Below, piece by piece: positions 49,289 through 58,163 of a DNA stretch of 64,000 nt (position 1 is the stretch's first letter; each line of letters opens with the position of its first letter). Location of the stretch: positions 1,302,001-1,366,000 of the forward strand of contig NZ_JAUSYS010000001.1 in the NCBI RefSeq assembly GCF_030817015.1, given 5' to 3'. The DNA is from Arthrobacter sp. V1I7 (GTDB taxonomy: Bacteria > Actinomycetota > Actinomycetes > Actinomycetales > Micrococcaceae). The notes below the pieces were generated by a model. It saw only the letters and a list, made by a program, of their open reading frames with translations. It did no database searches and was not told the origin of the DNA. The position numbers and the translations under genes are program-made.

Positions 49289-51033
49289 CCAGGCGGCTTG
49301 TGGTGATCGGCAGCGGCATCGCCGGACTGTACGCAGCGCTGCTGGCCTCCGAAGCGGTGGAGACCGGGACAGCCCATGTTCCGGGCGGCAGCTCCGCCGT
49401 CGAGGTGGTGCTCCTGAGCAAGGGGACCCTCGAACAGAGCAACACCTTCTACGCCCAGGGCGGCGTCTCGGCCGTCCTGTCGCCGGGCGAAGCCTTCCCC
49501 GGCGATTCGGTGGCGGCCCACATTGCCGACACCCTTGCCGCGGGCGCCGGGCTGAACGACCCGGAGGCGGTGCGGATCCTGTGCACCGAAGCCGTCCGGG
49601 ACATCGCCGGGCTGCAGCGGTTCGGGGTGCAGTTCGACCCGGGTCCCGGCGGCGGCCTGGCGCTGGGGCTCGAAGCCGCACACTCGGCCCCCCGCATCCT
49701 GCACGCCGGCGGCGACGCGACCGGCGCGTGTATCGCCCGCGGGCTCGTGGCGGCCGTCCTGGCACGGGCAGCCCAGGGCCGGCTCCGAGTGGAGACCGGA
49801 GCCTTCGCCACCGAACTCCTGACAGACCCGCTGTCCGGGCGCCTGACCGGCGTCGCCTACCTGTCCTCCGGCGGACAACGCAGCCAGCTCGCCGCGGACG
49901 CTGTCCTGCTGGCCACCGGCGGCGCAGGCCGGCTGTTTGCCCGGACCAGCAACCCCTCCGTGGCGACCGCCGACGGCCTCGCGCTGGCGTGGCGTGCCGG
50001 AGCGGCGGTGCGGGACCTTGAGTTCTTTCAGTTCCACCCCACCACCCTGGCCGCAGCCGAAGTTCCGGGCGGGCCCCCGGCGCTGCTGATTTCCGAAGCG
50101 GTCCGGGGCGAGGGGGCGGTGCTGCTGGACGCCGCCGGCCACCGCTTCCTGCCGGACTACCACCCGGACGCGGAACTGGCCCCGCGCGACGTCGTCTCCC
50201 GCAGCATCGCCCTGCATCTGGCCGCCACCGGCGCAGCGCCGGACAGCCCGGTCTACCTGGACGCCCGTGGCGTTGAGGAGGCCCGCGGACCTGGCTTCCT
50301 GGCCCGGCGTTTCCCCACCATCAGCGCGGCCACCCGCGCCGCCGGCTACGACTGGGCCACGGAACCACTGCCGGTCTCTCCGGCGGCGCACTACTGGATG
50401 GGCGGTGTGGCCACCGACCTTTGGGGCCGCACCACAGTTCCGGGGCTGTACGCAGCGGGCGAGGTGGCCTGCGCCGGGGTGCAGGGCGCCAACCGCCTGG
50501 CCAGCAATTCGCTCCTGGAGGGACTCGTCTTCGGCCGCCGCGCGGTGGAAGCCTTCCTCGCCGGAGCGGCTCCGGAGACCGGCCCGGCGGCCGTCGCCGG
50601 CACCAGGGATGAACTCCCTGCCGCGGAGCCCGGGGAGTCGACGGTTCCGTTCAGCCGGGACGCCCTGCGGCGCCTGCTGACCGGCGCCGCCGGTGTGCTG
50701 CGCACCGGAGCCGATCTCGACGCCGCCGCGGCCCGGCTCGCCGCGTGGGCGGCGGCCGCACCGCCCGCGGAGCACGGGAGAGCGGATGCCGGGGCCGGCC
50801 TCGACCGGGCCGCCCACGAGGACCGGAACCTGCTGCTCGCCGCACAGCTGCTCGTGGCAGCGGCGCAAAAGAGGACCGGCTCCGTCGGCGCGCACTACCG
50901 TGCCGACAGCCAGGGCGGCGCCGCACCCTGTCCCGCGGTGCTCGCCGCGCCCGCCCGCCCCACCTCGACTGCCGGCAGGTCCGGCCACCGGCATGCCTCC
51001 GCATCCCGACCCAAGCAAAGGATCTCCTCATGA
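49285..51033 (+). CDS. nadB: L-aspartate oxidase
   Basis: NadB, 582 residues, oxidises L-aspartate to iminoaspartate for NadA. The FAD site VIGSGIAGLYAALLASEA (residues 6-23) has a 14-residue insert before VVLLSKGTLEQSNTFYAQGG. The active-site region is EFFQFHPTTL, and the second FAD part is GLYAAGEVACAGVQGANRLASNSLLEGLVFG. The C-terminal helical domain is rich in Ala and Arg. Both ends overlap neighbours (GTGA and ATGA). Confidence 0.96.
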   Translation: MTRRLVVIGSGIAGLYAALLASEAVETGTAHVPGGSSAVEVVLLSKGTLEQSNTFYAQGGVSAVLSPGEAFPGDSVAAHIADTLAAGAGLNDPEAVRILCTEAVRDIAGLQRFGVQFDPGPGGGLALGLEAAHSAPRILHAGGDATGACIARGLVAAVLARAAQGRLRVETGAFATELLTDPLSGRLTGVAYLSSGGQRSQLAADAVLLATGGAGRLFARTSNPSVATADGLALAWRAGAAVRDLEFFQFHPTTLAAAEVPGGPPALLISEAVRGEGAVLLDAAGHRFLPDYHPDAELAPRDVVSRSIALHLAATGAAPDSPVYLDARGVEEARGPGFLARRFPTISAATRAAGYDWATEPLPVSPAAHYWMGGVATDLWGRTTVPGLYAAGEVACAGVQGANRLASNSLLEGLVFGRRAVEAFLAGAAPETGPAAVAGTRDELPAAEPGESTVPFSRDALRRLLTGAAGVLRTGADLDAAAARLAAWAAAAPPAEHGRADAGAGLDRAAHEDRNLLLAAQLLVAAAQKRTGSVGAHYRADSQGGAAPCPAVLAAPARPTSTAGRSGHRHASASRPKQRISS

Positions 51034-52064
51034 CTGCACCGCTTGCCACTGCACCCACTGCACCCACCGCTGCCACTGCACCCACGGCTGGCACCGCACC
51101 CACCGCGGCGGGGCCGGCCGCCCCCGCGCAGCCTTCGGCGCTCGCCGGAACCCTGCCCGCCGCCGCCGTCGACGCCGTGCTGCGCGCCGCCCTTCTGGAG
51201 GACGCACCCTACGGGGACATCACCTCGCAGACGCTCATCCCGGCGGAGGCGCGCGCGACAGCCGTGCTGGCCGCCCGGGTCCCCGGGGTGTTCAGCGGCG
51301 GAGAAGTGTTCGCTGCCGCCATGAAGCTGACCGATCCCGACGCCGCCGTCGACCTCCTCGTTCCGGACGGGTCCTCCTTCGCTGCCGGAACACCGCTCGC
51401 GAGGGTGAGGGGCAACGCCCGCGCGGTGCTCCTGGCCGAACGCGTCGCCCTGAACCTGGTCCAGCGGCTGAGCGCCATCGCCACCCGAACGGCGGAGTTC
51501 GTGGCCCTCGTGGACGGTACCGGCGCCCGGATCACCGACACCCGGAAGACGACGCCCGGGCTGCGCGTGCTGGAACGCTACGCCGTGCGCTGCGGCGGCG
51601 GCGCGAACCACCGCTTCGGCCTGTCCGACGCCGTGCTCGCCAAGGACAACCACCTTGCGGTCCTCACCGGCGGAGATGCCTCGAAACTCACGGCGGTCCT
51701 CCGGGAGGCCAAGGCGCGGCTGGGCCACACCACGCACTTCGAGGTGGAGGTGGACGGCCTGGAGCAGATCGAACCGGTTCTCGCCGCCGGCGTGGACACC
51801 ATCATGCTGGACAACTTCACCCTTGCCGAGCTCGCCGCCGGGGTGGCGCAGGTGGCCGGCCGCGCCCGCGTCGAAGCCAGCGGCAACGTCAACCTCGCCA
51901 CGGTGGCCGGCATTGCCGGGACCGGGGTGGACGTCATCTCCATCGGCGCACTGACCCACAGCGTCGCGGCGCTGGACCTCGGACTCGACCTGGAACTCGA
52001 GACCGTCCCGTCAACCGGGGCGCCGTCCACCGGGACGCTGTCCACCGGGCACGCGGCCGGCTGA
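51030..52064 (+). CDS. nadC: Nicotinate-nucleotide pyrophosphorylase (quinolinate phosphoribosyltransferase)
   Basis: NadC, 344 residues, converts quinolinate and PRPP to nicotinate mononucleotide. Motifs include LLEDAPYGDITSQTLIP, ITDTRKTTPGLRVLERYAV, HRFGLSDAVLAKDNHLA and the closing VEASGNVNLATVAGIAGTGV. The first 40 residues are an Ala/Pro/Thr-rich tract encoded by a repetitive GCACCCACTG-type sequence, and the C-terminus has STGAPSTGTLSTG repeats; neither is part of the enzyme fold. The ATG lies in the nadB stop. Confidence 0.95.
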   Translation: MTAPLATAPTAPTAATAPTAGTAPTAAGPAAPAQPSALAGTLPAAAVDAVLRAALLEDAPYGDITSQTLIPAEARATAVLAARVPGVFSGGEVFAAAMKLTDPDAAVDLLVPDGSSFAAGTPLARVRGNARAVLLAERVALNLVQRLSAIATRTAEFVALVDGTGARITDTRKTTPGLRVLERYAVRCGGGANHRFGLSDAVLAKDNHLAVLTGGDASKLTAVLREAKARLGHTTHFEVEVDGLEQIEPVLAAGVDTIMLDNFTLAELAAGVAQVAGRARVEASGNVNLATVAGIAGTGVDVISIGALTHSVAALDLGLDLELETVPSTGAPSTGTLSTGHAAG

Positions 52065-52072
52065 AACCCGCC

Positions 52073-53233
52073 ATGATCTTCCTGGATGCAGCTGCCACCA
52101 CTCCGGTCCGCCGCGAGGTGATCGAGGCCATGTGGCCATACCTGACGGGGGAGTTCGGCAACCCCTCGAGCCACCACTCGCTCGGCGACGCCGCCGCGAC
52201 GGCGCTCGCCGATGCACGGGCGGCGACGGCCCGGGAGCTGGGCTGCCGGCCGGGCGAGATCACCTTCACGTCCGGCGGCACGGAAGCGGACAACCTCGCG
52301 GTGAAGGGCATCGCCCTGGCGCGCCGGGCCGCGGACCCCCGGCTGGACCGGGTGGTCATCAGCGCCGTCGAGCACCCCGCCGTGGAGGAATCGGCCCGCT
52401 ACCTCGAACGGGTCCACGGCTTCGCCGTCGATGTGGTTCCGGTCGACCCCCACGGCCGCGTCACCGAGGAAGCCCTCGCCGCAGAGCTCCGCCCGGAAAC
52501 GGCCCTGGTCAGCATCATGTACGCCAACAACGAGGTGGGCACCGTGCAGCCCATCACCCGGCTCGCCGCCCTGGCCCGCGCGGAGGGGATCCCGTTCCAT
52601 ACCGACGCCGTCCAGGCCGCCGGCTGGCTGCCGCTGGACACCGCAGCGCTCGGCGTGGATGCGCTGAGCATCTCCGGCCACAAGCTGGGAGCACCGAAGG
52701 GAAACGGTGCCCTGTTCGTCCGCAACCGGACCCGGCTGGAACCGATGATCCACGGCGGCGGGCAGGAGCGCGGACGCCGCTCGGGCACTGAAAACGTCGC
52801 GGGAGCCGTGGCCCTCGCAACCGCGCTCACCCTGGCCGGGGGAACCGGGCCGGAACTTGCGGCCCGTGTGGCGGCGCTGCGCGATGACTTCATCCGTAGC
52901 GTGCTGGCCGGCGTCCCCGGCGCGGTCCTGACCGGCCACCCGTCCGAGCGGCTTCCCTCGGTGGCCTCGTTCTGCTTTCCCGGGACCAGCGGTGAATCGG
53001 TCCTGCTGGAACTCGAGCGCCAGGGGGTCATCTGCTCCAGCGGCTCCGCCTGCGCCGCGGGTTCGGACGAGCCGTCCCCGGTGCTGCTCGCCCTCGGGAT
53101 CGGGCCCGCCGTCGCGCAGACCGCGGTCCGGTTCAGCTTCGATTCAACGGTGACGGCGGCCGAGCTGCAGGAAGCGGCGGCCGCGGTCCGCGCCGCCGTC
53201 GGAAGCGTCCGGGCGCTGGGCCCCGCCGGCTAG
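52073..53233 (+). CDS. nadS: Cysteine desulfurase of the NAD operon
   Basis: This class V aminotransferase of 386 residues has the PLP-lysine in SISGHKLGAPKG (Lys204) and the sulfur-accepting Cys in VICSSGSACAAGSDE. Its position as last gene of nadA-nadB-nadC matches NadS of Corynebacterium, which is needed to mature NadA's iron-sulfur cluster; IscS-like housekeeping function is the alternative. It starts nine bases after nadC. It ends five bases from the convergent GtrA gene, with no terminator between. Confidence 0.9.
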   Translation: MIFLDAAATTPVRREVIEAMWPYLTGEFGNPSSHHSLGDAAATALADARAATARELGCRPGEITFTSGGTEADNLAVKGIALARRAADPRLDRVVISAVEHPAVEESARYLERVHGFAVDVVPVDPHGRVTEEALAAELRPETALVSIMYANNEVGTVQPITRLAALARAEGIPFHTDAVQAAGWLPLDTAALGVDALSISGHKLGAPKGNGALFVRNRTRLEPMIHGGGQERGRRSGTENVAGAVALATALTLAGGTGPELAARVAALRDDFIRSVLAGVPGAVLTGHPSERLPSVASFCFPGTSGESVLLELERQGVICSSGSACAAGSDEPSPVLLALGIGPAVAQTAVRFSFDSTVTAAELQEAAAAVRAAVGSVRALGPAG

Positions 53234-53238
53234 GGGCG

Positions 53239-53724
53239 TCAGCGGTGCCGGGCCCGCCGGAAGATCCAGTGCCGCAGCAGCGTGAAGCGCACGGCCGTCG
53301 CGAGGAAGCCGGACAGCGTCGTGGTCCACAGCTCGTCGGCCACGGTGGCGTCCGGGTTGAGCCAGTGCAGGACGCCCAGGCTGCCGCCGGTGAGCAGCAG
53401 CGCCACGAGGATCACGATCAGCCCGTTGAGATGGTCGCGTTTCATCCGCTTCCGCTCGGTGATCTTGAACGTCAGGCGCCGGTTCAGCGCGGTGTTCATC
53501 AGCGAGGTGAGGACGAGGGCCGCCGCGTTCGCCGGCTGGGCGCCGATCCACGGCCGGAGGAAGGCATACAGGGCCAGGGACGTGATGGTGCAGACGATCC
53601 CGACGCCGGTGAACCTGATGAGTTGCCGGACCAGCGGGTAGCGGAGGATCCCGCGGTGCCGGCGGCGGGCCGGAGGACGGACGACGGCGGGGGCATGGGG
53701 GAGTTGCTCGAGCTGGGAGTCCAT
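53239..53724 (-). CDS. GtrA family membrane protein
   Basis: The protein has 161 residues and four hydrophobic segments with the family pattern QLIRFTGVGIVCTITSLALY, AALVLTSLMNTALNRRLTF and the closing FLATAVRFTLLRHWIF. GtrA proteins are thought to flip lipid-linked sugars for cell-surface glycans. No glycosyltransferase is adjacent. It follows the DUF1684 gene by four bases, so the two are co-transcribed. The start MDSQLEQLPH was preferred over one 13 codons upstream. Confidence 0.88.
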   Translation of the reverse strand: MDSQLEQLPHAPAVVRPPARRRHRGILRYPLVRQLIRFTGVGIVCTITSLALYAFLRPWIGAQPANAAALVLTSLMNTALNRRLTFKITERKRMKRDHLNGLIVILVALLLTGGSLGVLHWLNPDATVADELWTTTLSGFLATAVRFTLLRHWIFRRARHR

Positions 53725-53728
53725 CCGC

Positions 53729-54403
53729 TCAGTACAGTTCGCCGACCGGGATCTCCACGGCAAGCCGGTTGGAGGGGCCGGCGAGGGGGCATGCCCACGC
53801 CTCGTTGTAGGCGCAGGAGGGGTTGTAGGCGAAGTTGAAGTCGACCACGAACTCGGCCTCCGGTCCGGAGCCGCGGACGCCGTGGAAGGCGCCCTTGATG
53901 GTGTCCAGCAGGTAGCGGCCGGCCCCGTAACTGCCGCCCGGCTGCCCGGCGGTGGCGTCGCGGAACGGCACGAAGATGCCGCCGCCGTAGCCGTTGAGCT
54001 TCCAGACGGCCAGCTGGCCCAGCTCGGGCAGGTCGAAGGTGCCCAGCCGGACGAACCGGACCAGGCCGTCGGTGCCGGTCTCGACGTTCATCTCGCGCCC
54101 GGCGCCCTCGCCCGTCAGCGGGATATGGAACCGGTAGATCGGGTCGTAGTCCGCCGTCTTGAGCCCGCCGAAGCGGGACTTGGCCTCAGCGGTCAGGGGT
54201 GAGGCGGGGTGCGTGCCGAACATCCGGTCCCGCTCGTGGCGCCAGTAGGAGTGCGCCTCGGCCGGGTCCTCGGCAGCGAGCTTCCGCACGGTGGCGTAGA
54301 GCGCAAAGGTCCGGAGCCGCCAGTCCGCGATGTCGAGAGCGGAGATGTCCGCCACGCTGTCCTGGTCCCCGGAATCGATTCTGTCCGTACGCTGTTCCGC
54401 CAT
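53729..54403 (-). CDS. DUF1684 family protein
   Basis: A soluble protein of 224 residues with typical DUF1684 segments: the early WRHERDRMFGTHPASPL, YDPIYRFHIPL, GGGIFVPFRDATAG, and DFNFAYNPSCAYNEAWACPLA near the C-terminus. I know no biochemical function. The start MAEQRTDRID is supported by TACGCT six bases before the ATG. It shares the operon with the GtrA gene and diverges from a lipoprotein gene. Confidence 0.88.
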   Translation of the reverse strand: MAEQRTDRIDSGDQDSVADISALDIADWRLRTFALYATVRKLAAEDPAEAHSYWRHERDRMFGTHPASPLTAEAKSRFGGLKTADYDPIYRFHIPLTGEGAGREMNVETGTDGLVRFVRLGTFDLPELGQLAVWKLNGYGGGIFVPFRDATAGQPGGSYGAGRYLLDTIKGAFHGVRGSGPEAEFVVDFNFAYNPSCAYNEAWACPLAGPSNRLAVEIPVGELY

Positions 54404-54409
54404 GTCCCC

Positions 54410-54415
54410 AGCGTA
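54410..54415 (-). promoter_or_regulatory. -10 element (TACGCT) for the DUF1684 gene, leaderless
   Basis: On the minus strand TACGCT ends six bases before the ATG at 54403. The divergent lipoprotein gene uses the same hexamer at the same distance. Confidence 0.4.
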
Positions 54416-54530
54416 GCCCTCTTTCTGCGCGGGTATCTCAGGCGCGGATTGCCCGGCGGAGCCCTCCGGGCGCCGGGTCAGCTGCGCCGAAACACCGGTC
54501 CGGAATCGCCGCACCGTCCCCGCACCGGAC

Positions 54531-54536
54531 TACGCT
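54531..54536 (+). promoter_or_regulatory. -10 element (TACGCT) for the lipoprotein gene, leaderless
   Basis: TACGCT ends six bases before the ATG at 54543. Confidence 0.4.
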
Positions 54537-54542
54537 GGCACC

Positions 54543-55376
54543 ATGACTCGGACGGCTACTTCCCTCGGGATCCGGACCGCCGCGGCGCTGGCAGTGACCC
54601 TGGCGGCGCTTTCCGGCTGCAGCGGGGGACAGGGCGCGCCGGTCTGGACCGCAGGCGGCAGCCCGGGCGCCAGCACGGCGACGGCCGGCCCGCCGACGGG
54701 CACCGGCTCGCCGGGCGCGGCCTCGCCCGGGGCTTCGCCTGACGCCACGGTGTCAGGAACTGCCTCGGGAACTGCCTCGGCGTCACCCGGTTCCACCGCG
54801 ACGGCATGGAAAGTCTTCACCGATCCGGCCAAGAGCGTGAGCTTTGAACTCCCGCAGGAATGGATCGCGCAGTCCGTCCCGCCGGAGCAGGGAAGCCTGC
54901 GCGGCGCGCTCAAGATCGAGGTCAAAAACGCCGAGGGCGGCTACCTGGCCACCCTCCAGACCGGCCTCCCGCCGCAGCTGGTCCCGGCCTGCCCGGACGA
55001 CGCCGCCAAACCGTACGTGGTGATCAGCAGTGTTCCGGTCGAGCTGCCGCACGGCGGGGGCGAGGGCCTGATCGATCCCCGCGTCGTGTTTCGGGTGATC
55101 CAGGGCTACAAGTTCTTCGGCTCCTACGGCATCACCAACATGGTGGGCGGCGCCGATGGAAAGTCCTGCGGCCTGCAGAACGTGGTCCGCGGGCCAGAGG
55201 GCAAGGGCGACTACTCTTTCGGCGACCTGACGGTGCTGAAGGTGCTGGCCCCGGACCAGAAGGTGGCTCCGGCGAAGTCCTTTGACACCCTCGACCAGGC
55301 GGCCAAATACGTCAACCAGGGCTCCGAATTCGCCAACGTCCAGCGGATGCTAATGTCTCTGAAGGTCAAAAACTAG
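54543..55376 (+). CDS. Lipoprotein, unknown function
   Basis: The precursor has 277 residues. A signal peptide with lipobox LAALSGC (Cys26) is followed by a Ser/Gly/Thr/Pro-rich linker of about 60 residues and a globular domain from about residue 88 (WKVFTDPAKSVSFELPQEW). It should be anchored on the outer face of the membrane. Two cysteines in the domain could pair. I do not recognise the family. Confidence 0.82.
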   Translation: MTRTATSLGIRTAAALAVTLAALSGCSGGQGAPVWTAGGSPGASTATAGPPTGTGSPGAASPGASPDATVSGTASGTASASPGSTATAWKVFTDPAKSVSFELPQEWIAQSVPPEQGSLRGALKIEVKNAEGGYLATLQTGLPPQLVPACPDDAAKPYVVISSVPVELPHGGGEGLIDPRVVFRVIQGYKFFGSYGITNMVGGADGKSCGLQNVVRGPEGKGDYSFGDLTVLKVLAPDQKVAPAKSFDTLDQAAKYVNQGSEFANVQRMLMSLKVKN

Positions 55377-55459
55377 GACCGCCGCGCCCCGCACAGCGAC
55401 CGACGAGCGAGGGCGGCCGGCCTGCCGCCATTCCGTTGCCACCCCACCCCTGGAGATAC

Positions 55460-56266
55460 ATGGAACGCTTTGTCGCCGCACGCCTGGCCTTCAAGACCGT
55501 GGCCGAAACCAAAGTCGCGCTGGCGGTCTCCGTGGCACGCAATGCCGGATACAGCGGCTTCGAGGAATCGCTCTCCGTGACGGCCGGCGGCGAGGACGTC
55601 GCCCTGACAGAGCTCTCAGACCATCACGGCGGCCGGTTCCACTACATGGAATTCGCCGAGCCCACCGAGGTGCTGGTGGAATACTCCGCTACAGTCACCG
55701 GATTCGCGCTGCCGGAAGAACCGAGGCTGATGGAGCTCATCCGCTACGTGCGGCCGAGCCGCTATGCAGAGTCGGACCGACTGCTGCCGACGGCGTACGC
55801 GGAGTTCGGCGGGCTGGCCGGCGAAGAGCTCCTGCACGCCGTGCGCAACTGGGTCTTCAGCGAACTGCGGTACGTGAGCGGGTCCTCGCGGGGGACCGAC
55901 GGCGCCGTCGAGACCTTGCTGCACCGACGTGGAGTGTGCCGGGACTACGCCCACCTGGCCATCGCGCTGCTCCGCTCCAAGAATGTTCCGGCGCGGCTGG
56001 CCGCGGTCTATGCGCCGGGGCTGAGCCCGATGGACTTCCATGCGGTGGCCGAGGTGCACCTCAACGGTGCGTGGCAGATCATCGACCCCACCGGACTGGC
56101 GCCGCGGGAAAGCATGCTCCGGATCACGGCCGGCCGGGATTCCTCGGACACCGCGTTCCTGTCCACGGTGGGCGGCAGCCTGTCCCTGAGGGAGCTCAGC
56201 GTGACGGCCATTGTCAACGGCGAGCTGCCGGAAGAGGATCCGGCGAAGCTCGTCGTCCTCCGCTAA
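55460..56266 (+). CDS. Transglutaminase-like domain protein
   Basis: The protein has 268 residues and no signal peptide. The catalytic triad of the transglutaminase/protease superfamily is present: Cys160 in RRGVCRDYAHLAIALLR, His194 in MDFHAVAEV and Asp209 in QIIDPTGL. Such bacterial proteins are probably cysteine peptidases or amide-bond enzymes; the substrate is unknown. GGAG lies seven bases before the ATG. An eight-codon longer frame has no support. Confidence 0.88.
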   Translation: MERFVAARLAFKTVAETKVALAVSVARNAGYSGFEESLSVTAGGEDVALTELSDHHGGRFHYMEFAEPTEVLVEYSATVTGFALPEEPRLMELIRYVRPSRYAESDRLLPTAYAEFGGLAGEELLHAVRNWVFSELRYVSGSSRGTDGAVETLLHRRGVCRDYAHLAIALLRSKNVPARLAAVYAPGLSPMDFHAVAEVHLNGAWQIIDPTGLAPRESMLRITAGRDSSDTAFLSTVGGSLSLRELSVTAIVNGELPEEDPAKLVVLR

Positions 56267-56322
56267 GGGGCGCCCTTACCCGGGCCTTCGCCAGGGGCGT
56301 CTTACCCGGGCGGTTCCGCTCT

Positions 56323-56784
56323 TCAGCGTGCGGCCACTGATGCCCGCAGCTTCTCGGTCAGCCGGAGCAGCTCCTGCTGCTCCGCCGTGCTGAGGGCCGG
56401 GACCACCAAGGCCGCGATGTCGCGGACATGTTCCCGGCCGATCTGCTTCTGGAGTTCCCGGCCGGCCTCCGTGAGCTTGATCAGCACCCCCCGCCCGTCG
56501 TCGGGGGCGGGCATCCGTTCCACGTAGCCGCGCTTTTCGAGCCGTTCGACGAGCCGGCTCAGGCTCGACTGGCTCAGCAGCACGTGGTCGTTGAGCTCGT
56601 TCAGGCGGAGCCACCCCGACGGACAGCGGGAGAGCGTGAACAGGACGTCGTACTCGTTGAGGGCGAGGCTCTTGAACGCGGGACCAGCCTGCAGCCGGCG
56701 CATCACGGCCACCTGGGCGCGGAACAGGGATTCCCAGGTCTCCGCGGCCAGGCGGACCGGCGACTCTGTGGTCTTGGCGGACAT
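56323..56784 (-). CDS. MarR-family transcriptional regulator
   Basis: The 153-residue protein has the winged-helix core at about residues 45-105: LRLNELNDHVLLSQSSLSRLVERLEKRGYVER, then the wing with PDDGRGVLIKLTEAG. It probably represses its own operon with the luciferase-like monooxygenase gene, whose stop codon it overlaps by one base (TAATG). A palindrome at 57974-57985 upstream of the operon is a candidate site. Confidence 0.92.
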   Translation of the reverse strand: MSAKTTESPVRLAAETWESLFRAQVAVMRRLQAGPAFKSLALNEYDVLFTLSRCPSGWLRLNELNDHVLLSQSSLSRLVERLEKRGYVERMPAPDDGRGVLIKLTEAGRELQKQIGREHVRDIAALVVPALSTAEQQELLRLTEKLRASVAAR

Positions 56785-57914
56785 TACGCTTCCTGATCGG
56801 CGGGTGCGCCGGCGGGTTCGCCGGCGGGCTGGCCGGCTGCCGCCAGGGAGGCCGCGACGCGACCGGCGTGGGTGGGCGGCTCCGGAACGTGGGCCGGGGT
56901 AAGGGCGGCGTATTCCTTCCGCAGGACCGGCAGCACCTCTTCGCCGAAAAGGTCCAGCTGTTCCAGCACGGTCTTCAGCGGCAGGCCGGCATGGTCGACC
57001 AGGAAGAGCTGACGCTGGTAGTCGCCGAAGTACTCACGGAAGGTGAGGGTCTTCTCGATGACTTCCTGCGGGCTGCCGACGGTCAGCGGGGTCTGCGAGG
57101 TGAAATCCTCCAGCGACGGACCGTGGCCGTAGACCGGGGCGTTGTCGAAGTACGGGCGGAACTCCTTGACGGCGTCCTGGGAGTTCTTCCTCAGGAAGAA
57201 CTGCCCGCCGAGGCCCACAATCGCCTGGTCTGCCTTGCCGTGGCCGTAGTGCTCATAGCGGTCGCGGTAGAGGCCGATCAGCTGCTGGTAGTGCTCCTTC
57301 GGCCAGAAGATGTTGTTCGCGAAGAAACCGTCGCCGTAGTAGGCGGCCACTTCGGCGATCTGCGGGGTGCGGATGGAGCCGTGCCATACGAAGGGGGCGA
57401 CGCCGTCGAGCGGGCGCGGCGTGGAGGTGAAGTTCTGCAGCGGGGTGCGGTGCTTTCCGGACCAGTTGACGGTGTCCTCGTCCCAGAGCCGGCGGAGCAG
57501 GCTGTAGTTCTCGATGGCGAGCTCAATCCCGTCCTGGATGTTCTTGCCGAACCAGGGGTAGACGGGGGCGGTGTTGCCGCGGCCCAGGACCAGGTCCACG
57601 CGGCCGTCGGCCAGGTGCTGGAGCATCGCGAAGTCCTCGGCGATCTTCACCGGGTCATTGGTGGTGATCAGCGTCGTCGCCGTGGACAGGATGATGCGCT
57701 CGGTCTGGGCGGCGATGTAGGCAAGGGTGGTGGTGGGGGAAGAGGAGAAGAACGGCCGGTTGTGATGCTCGCCCAGGGCGTAGACATCCATGCCGATTTC
57801 CTCGACCTTTTTGGCGATCGCCACGGACGCCTTGATGCGCTCGTGCTCCGTAGGAGTCCGGCCCGTGGTGGGGTCCGTGGTGATGTCGCTGACGCTGAAT
57901 ACGCCGATCTGCAT
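56784..57914 (-). CDS. LLM-class flavin-dependent monooxygenase
   Basis: This 376-residue luciferase-like TIM-barrel protein begins MQIGVFSVSDIT and contains DVYALGEHHNRPFFSSSP, LSTATTLITTNDPVKIAEDF and VDLVLGRGNTAPVYPWFG, typical of the family's FMN-dependent oxygenases. The substrate is unknown. The C-terminal 20 residues are a low-complexity Ala/Gly/Pro tail. AAAGG precedes the ATG. It is co-transcribed with the MarR regulator. Confidence 0.9.
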   Translation of the reverse strand: MQIGVFSVSDITTDPTTGRTPTEHERIKASVAIAKKVEEIGMDVYALGEHHNRPFFSSSPTTTLAYIAAQTERIILSTATTLITTNDPVKIAEDFAMLQHLADGRVDLVLGRGNTAPVYPWFGKNIQDGIELAIENYSLLRRLWDEDTVNWSGKHRTPLQNFTSTPRPLDGVAPFVWHGSIRTPQIAEVAAYYGDGFFANNIFWPKEHYQQLIGLYRDRYEHYGHGKADQAIVGLGGQFFLRKNSQDAVKEFRPYFDNAPVYGHGPSLEDFTSQTPLTVGSPQEVIEKTLTFREYFGDYQRQLFLVDHAGLPLKTVLEQLDLFGEEVLPVLRKEYAALTPAHVPEPPTHAGRVAASLAAAGQPAGEPAGAPADQEA

Positions 57915-57973
57915 GATGTGCCTTTCCGTGGCCGGGGGGATCCGGGAGCTGTTACTACTATAGCCGAATGTAT

Positions 57974-57985
57974 ATGCATTTGCAT
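57974..57985. promoter_or_regulatory. Palindrome (ATGCATTTGCAT) upstream of the monooxygenase operon
   Basis: ATGCA and TGCAT flank two central bases, 60 bases upstream of the monooxygenase start, in an AT-rich pocket within GC-rich DNA. A MarR-type operator is plausible. Confidence 0.45.
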
Positions 57986-58081
57986 CTATCGCTCGGTATA
58001 ACTCCCGCCACGGATGAATATTCCCGCTGCCGCCACGAGGGCCGGCCGCGCCCTGCCCCTCCCGCCCGCCCCGGGAGGGAC

Positions 58082-58143
58082 CAGCGGCCGTCGCCGCGCC
58101 CCCGGCCGGGCCCAGCGGCCGTCGCCGCGCCCCCGGGCCGGGC
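58082..58143 (+). repeat. 31-bp direct repeat, two copies
   Basis: CAGCGGCCGTCGCCGCGCCC heads both copies (58082 and 58113), which differ by one G. It lies between the monooxygenase and flavoprotein genes in a 250-base intergenic region without genes. Confidence 0.7.
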
Positions 58144-58163
58144 CCGCCCTTCCCGGCCGTTGG

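Noticed and set aside
58082..58143. 31-bp repeats considered as a CRISPR fragment
   Set aside because: The copies are directly adjacent without spacer and are compositionally simple GC-rich sequence.
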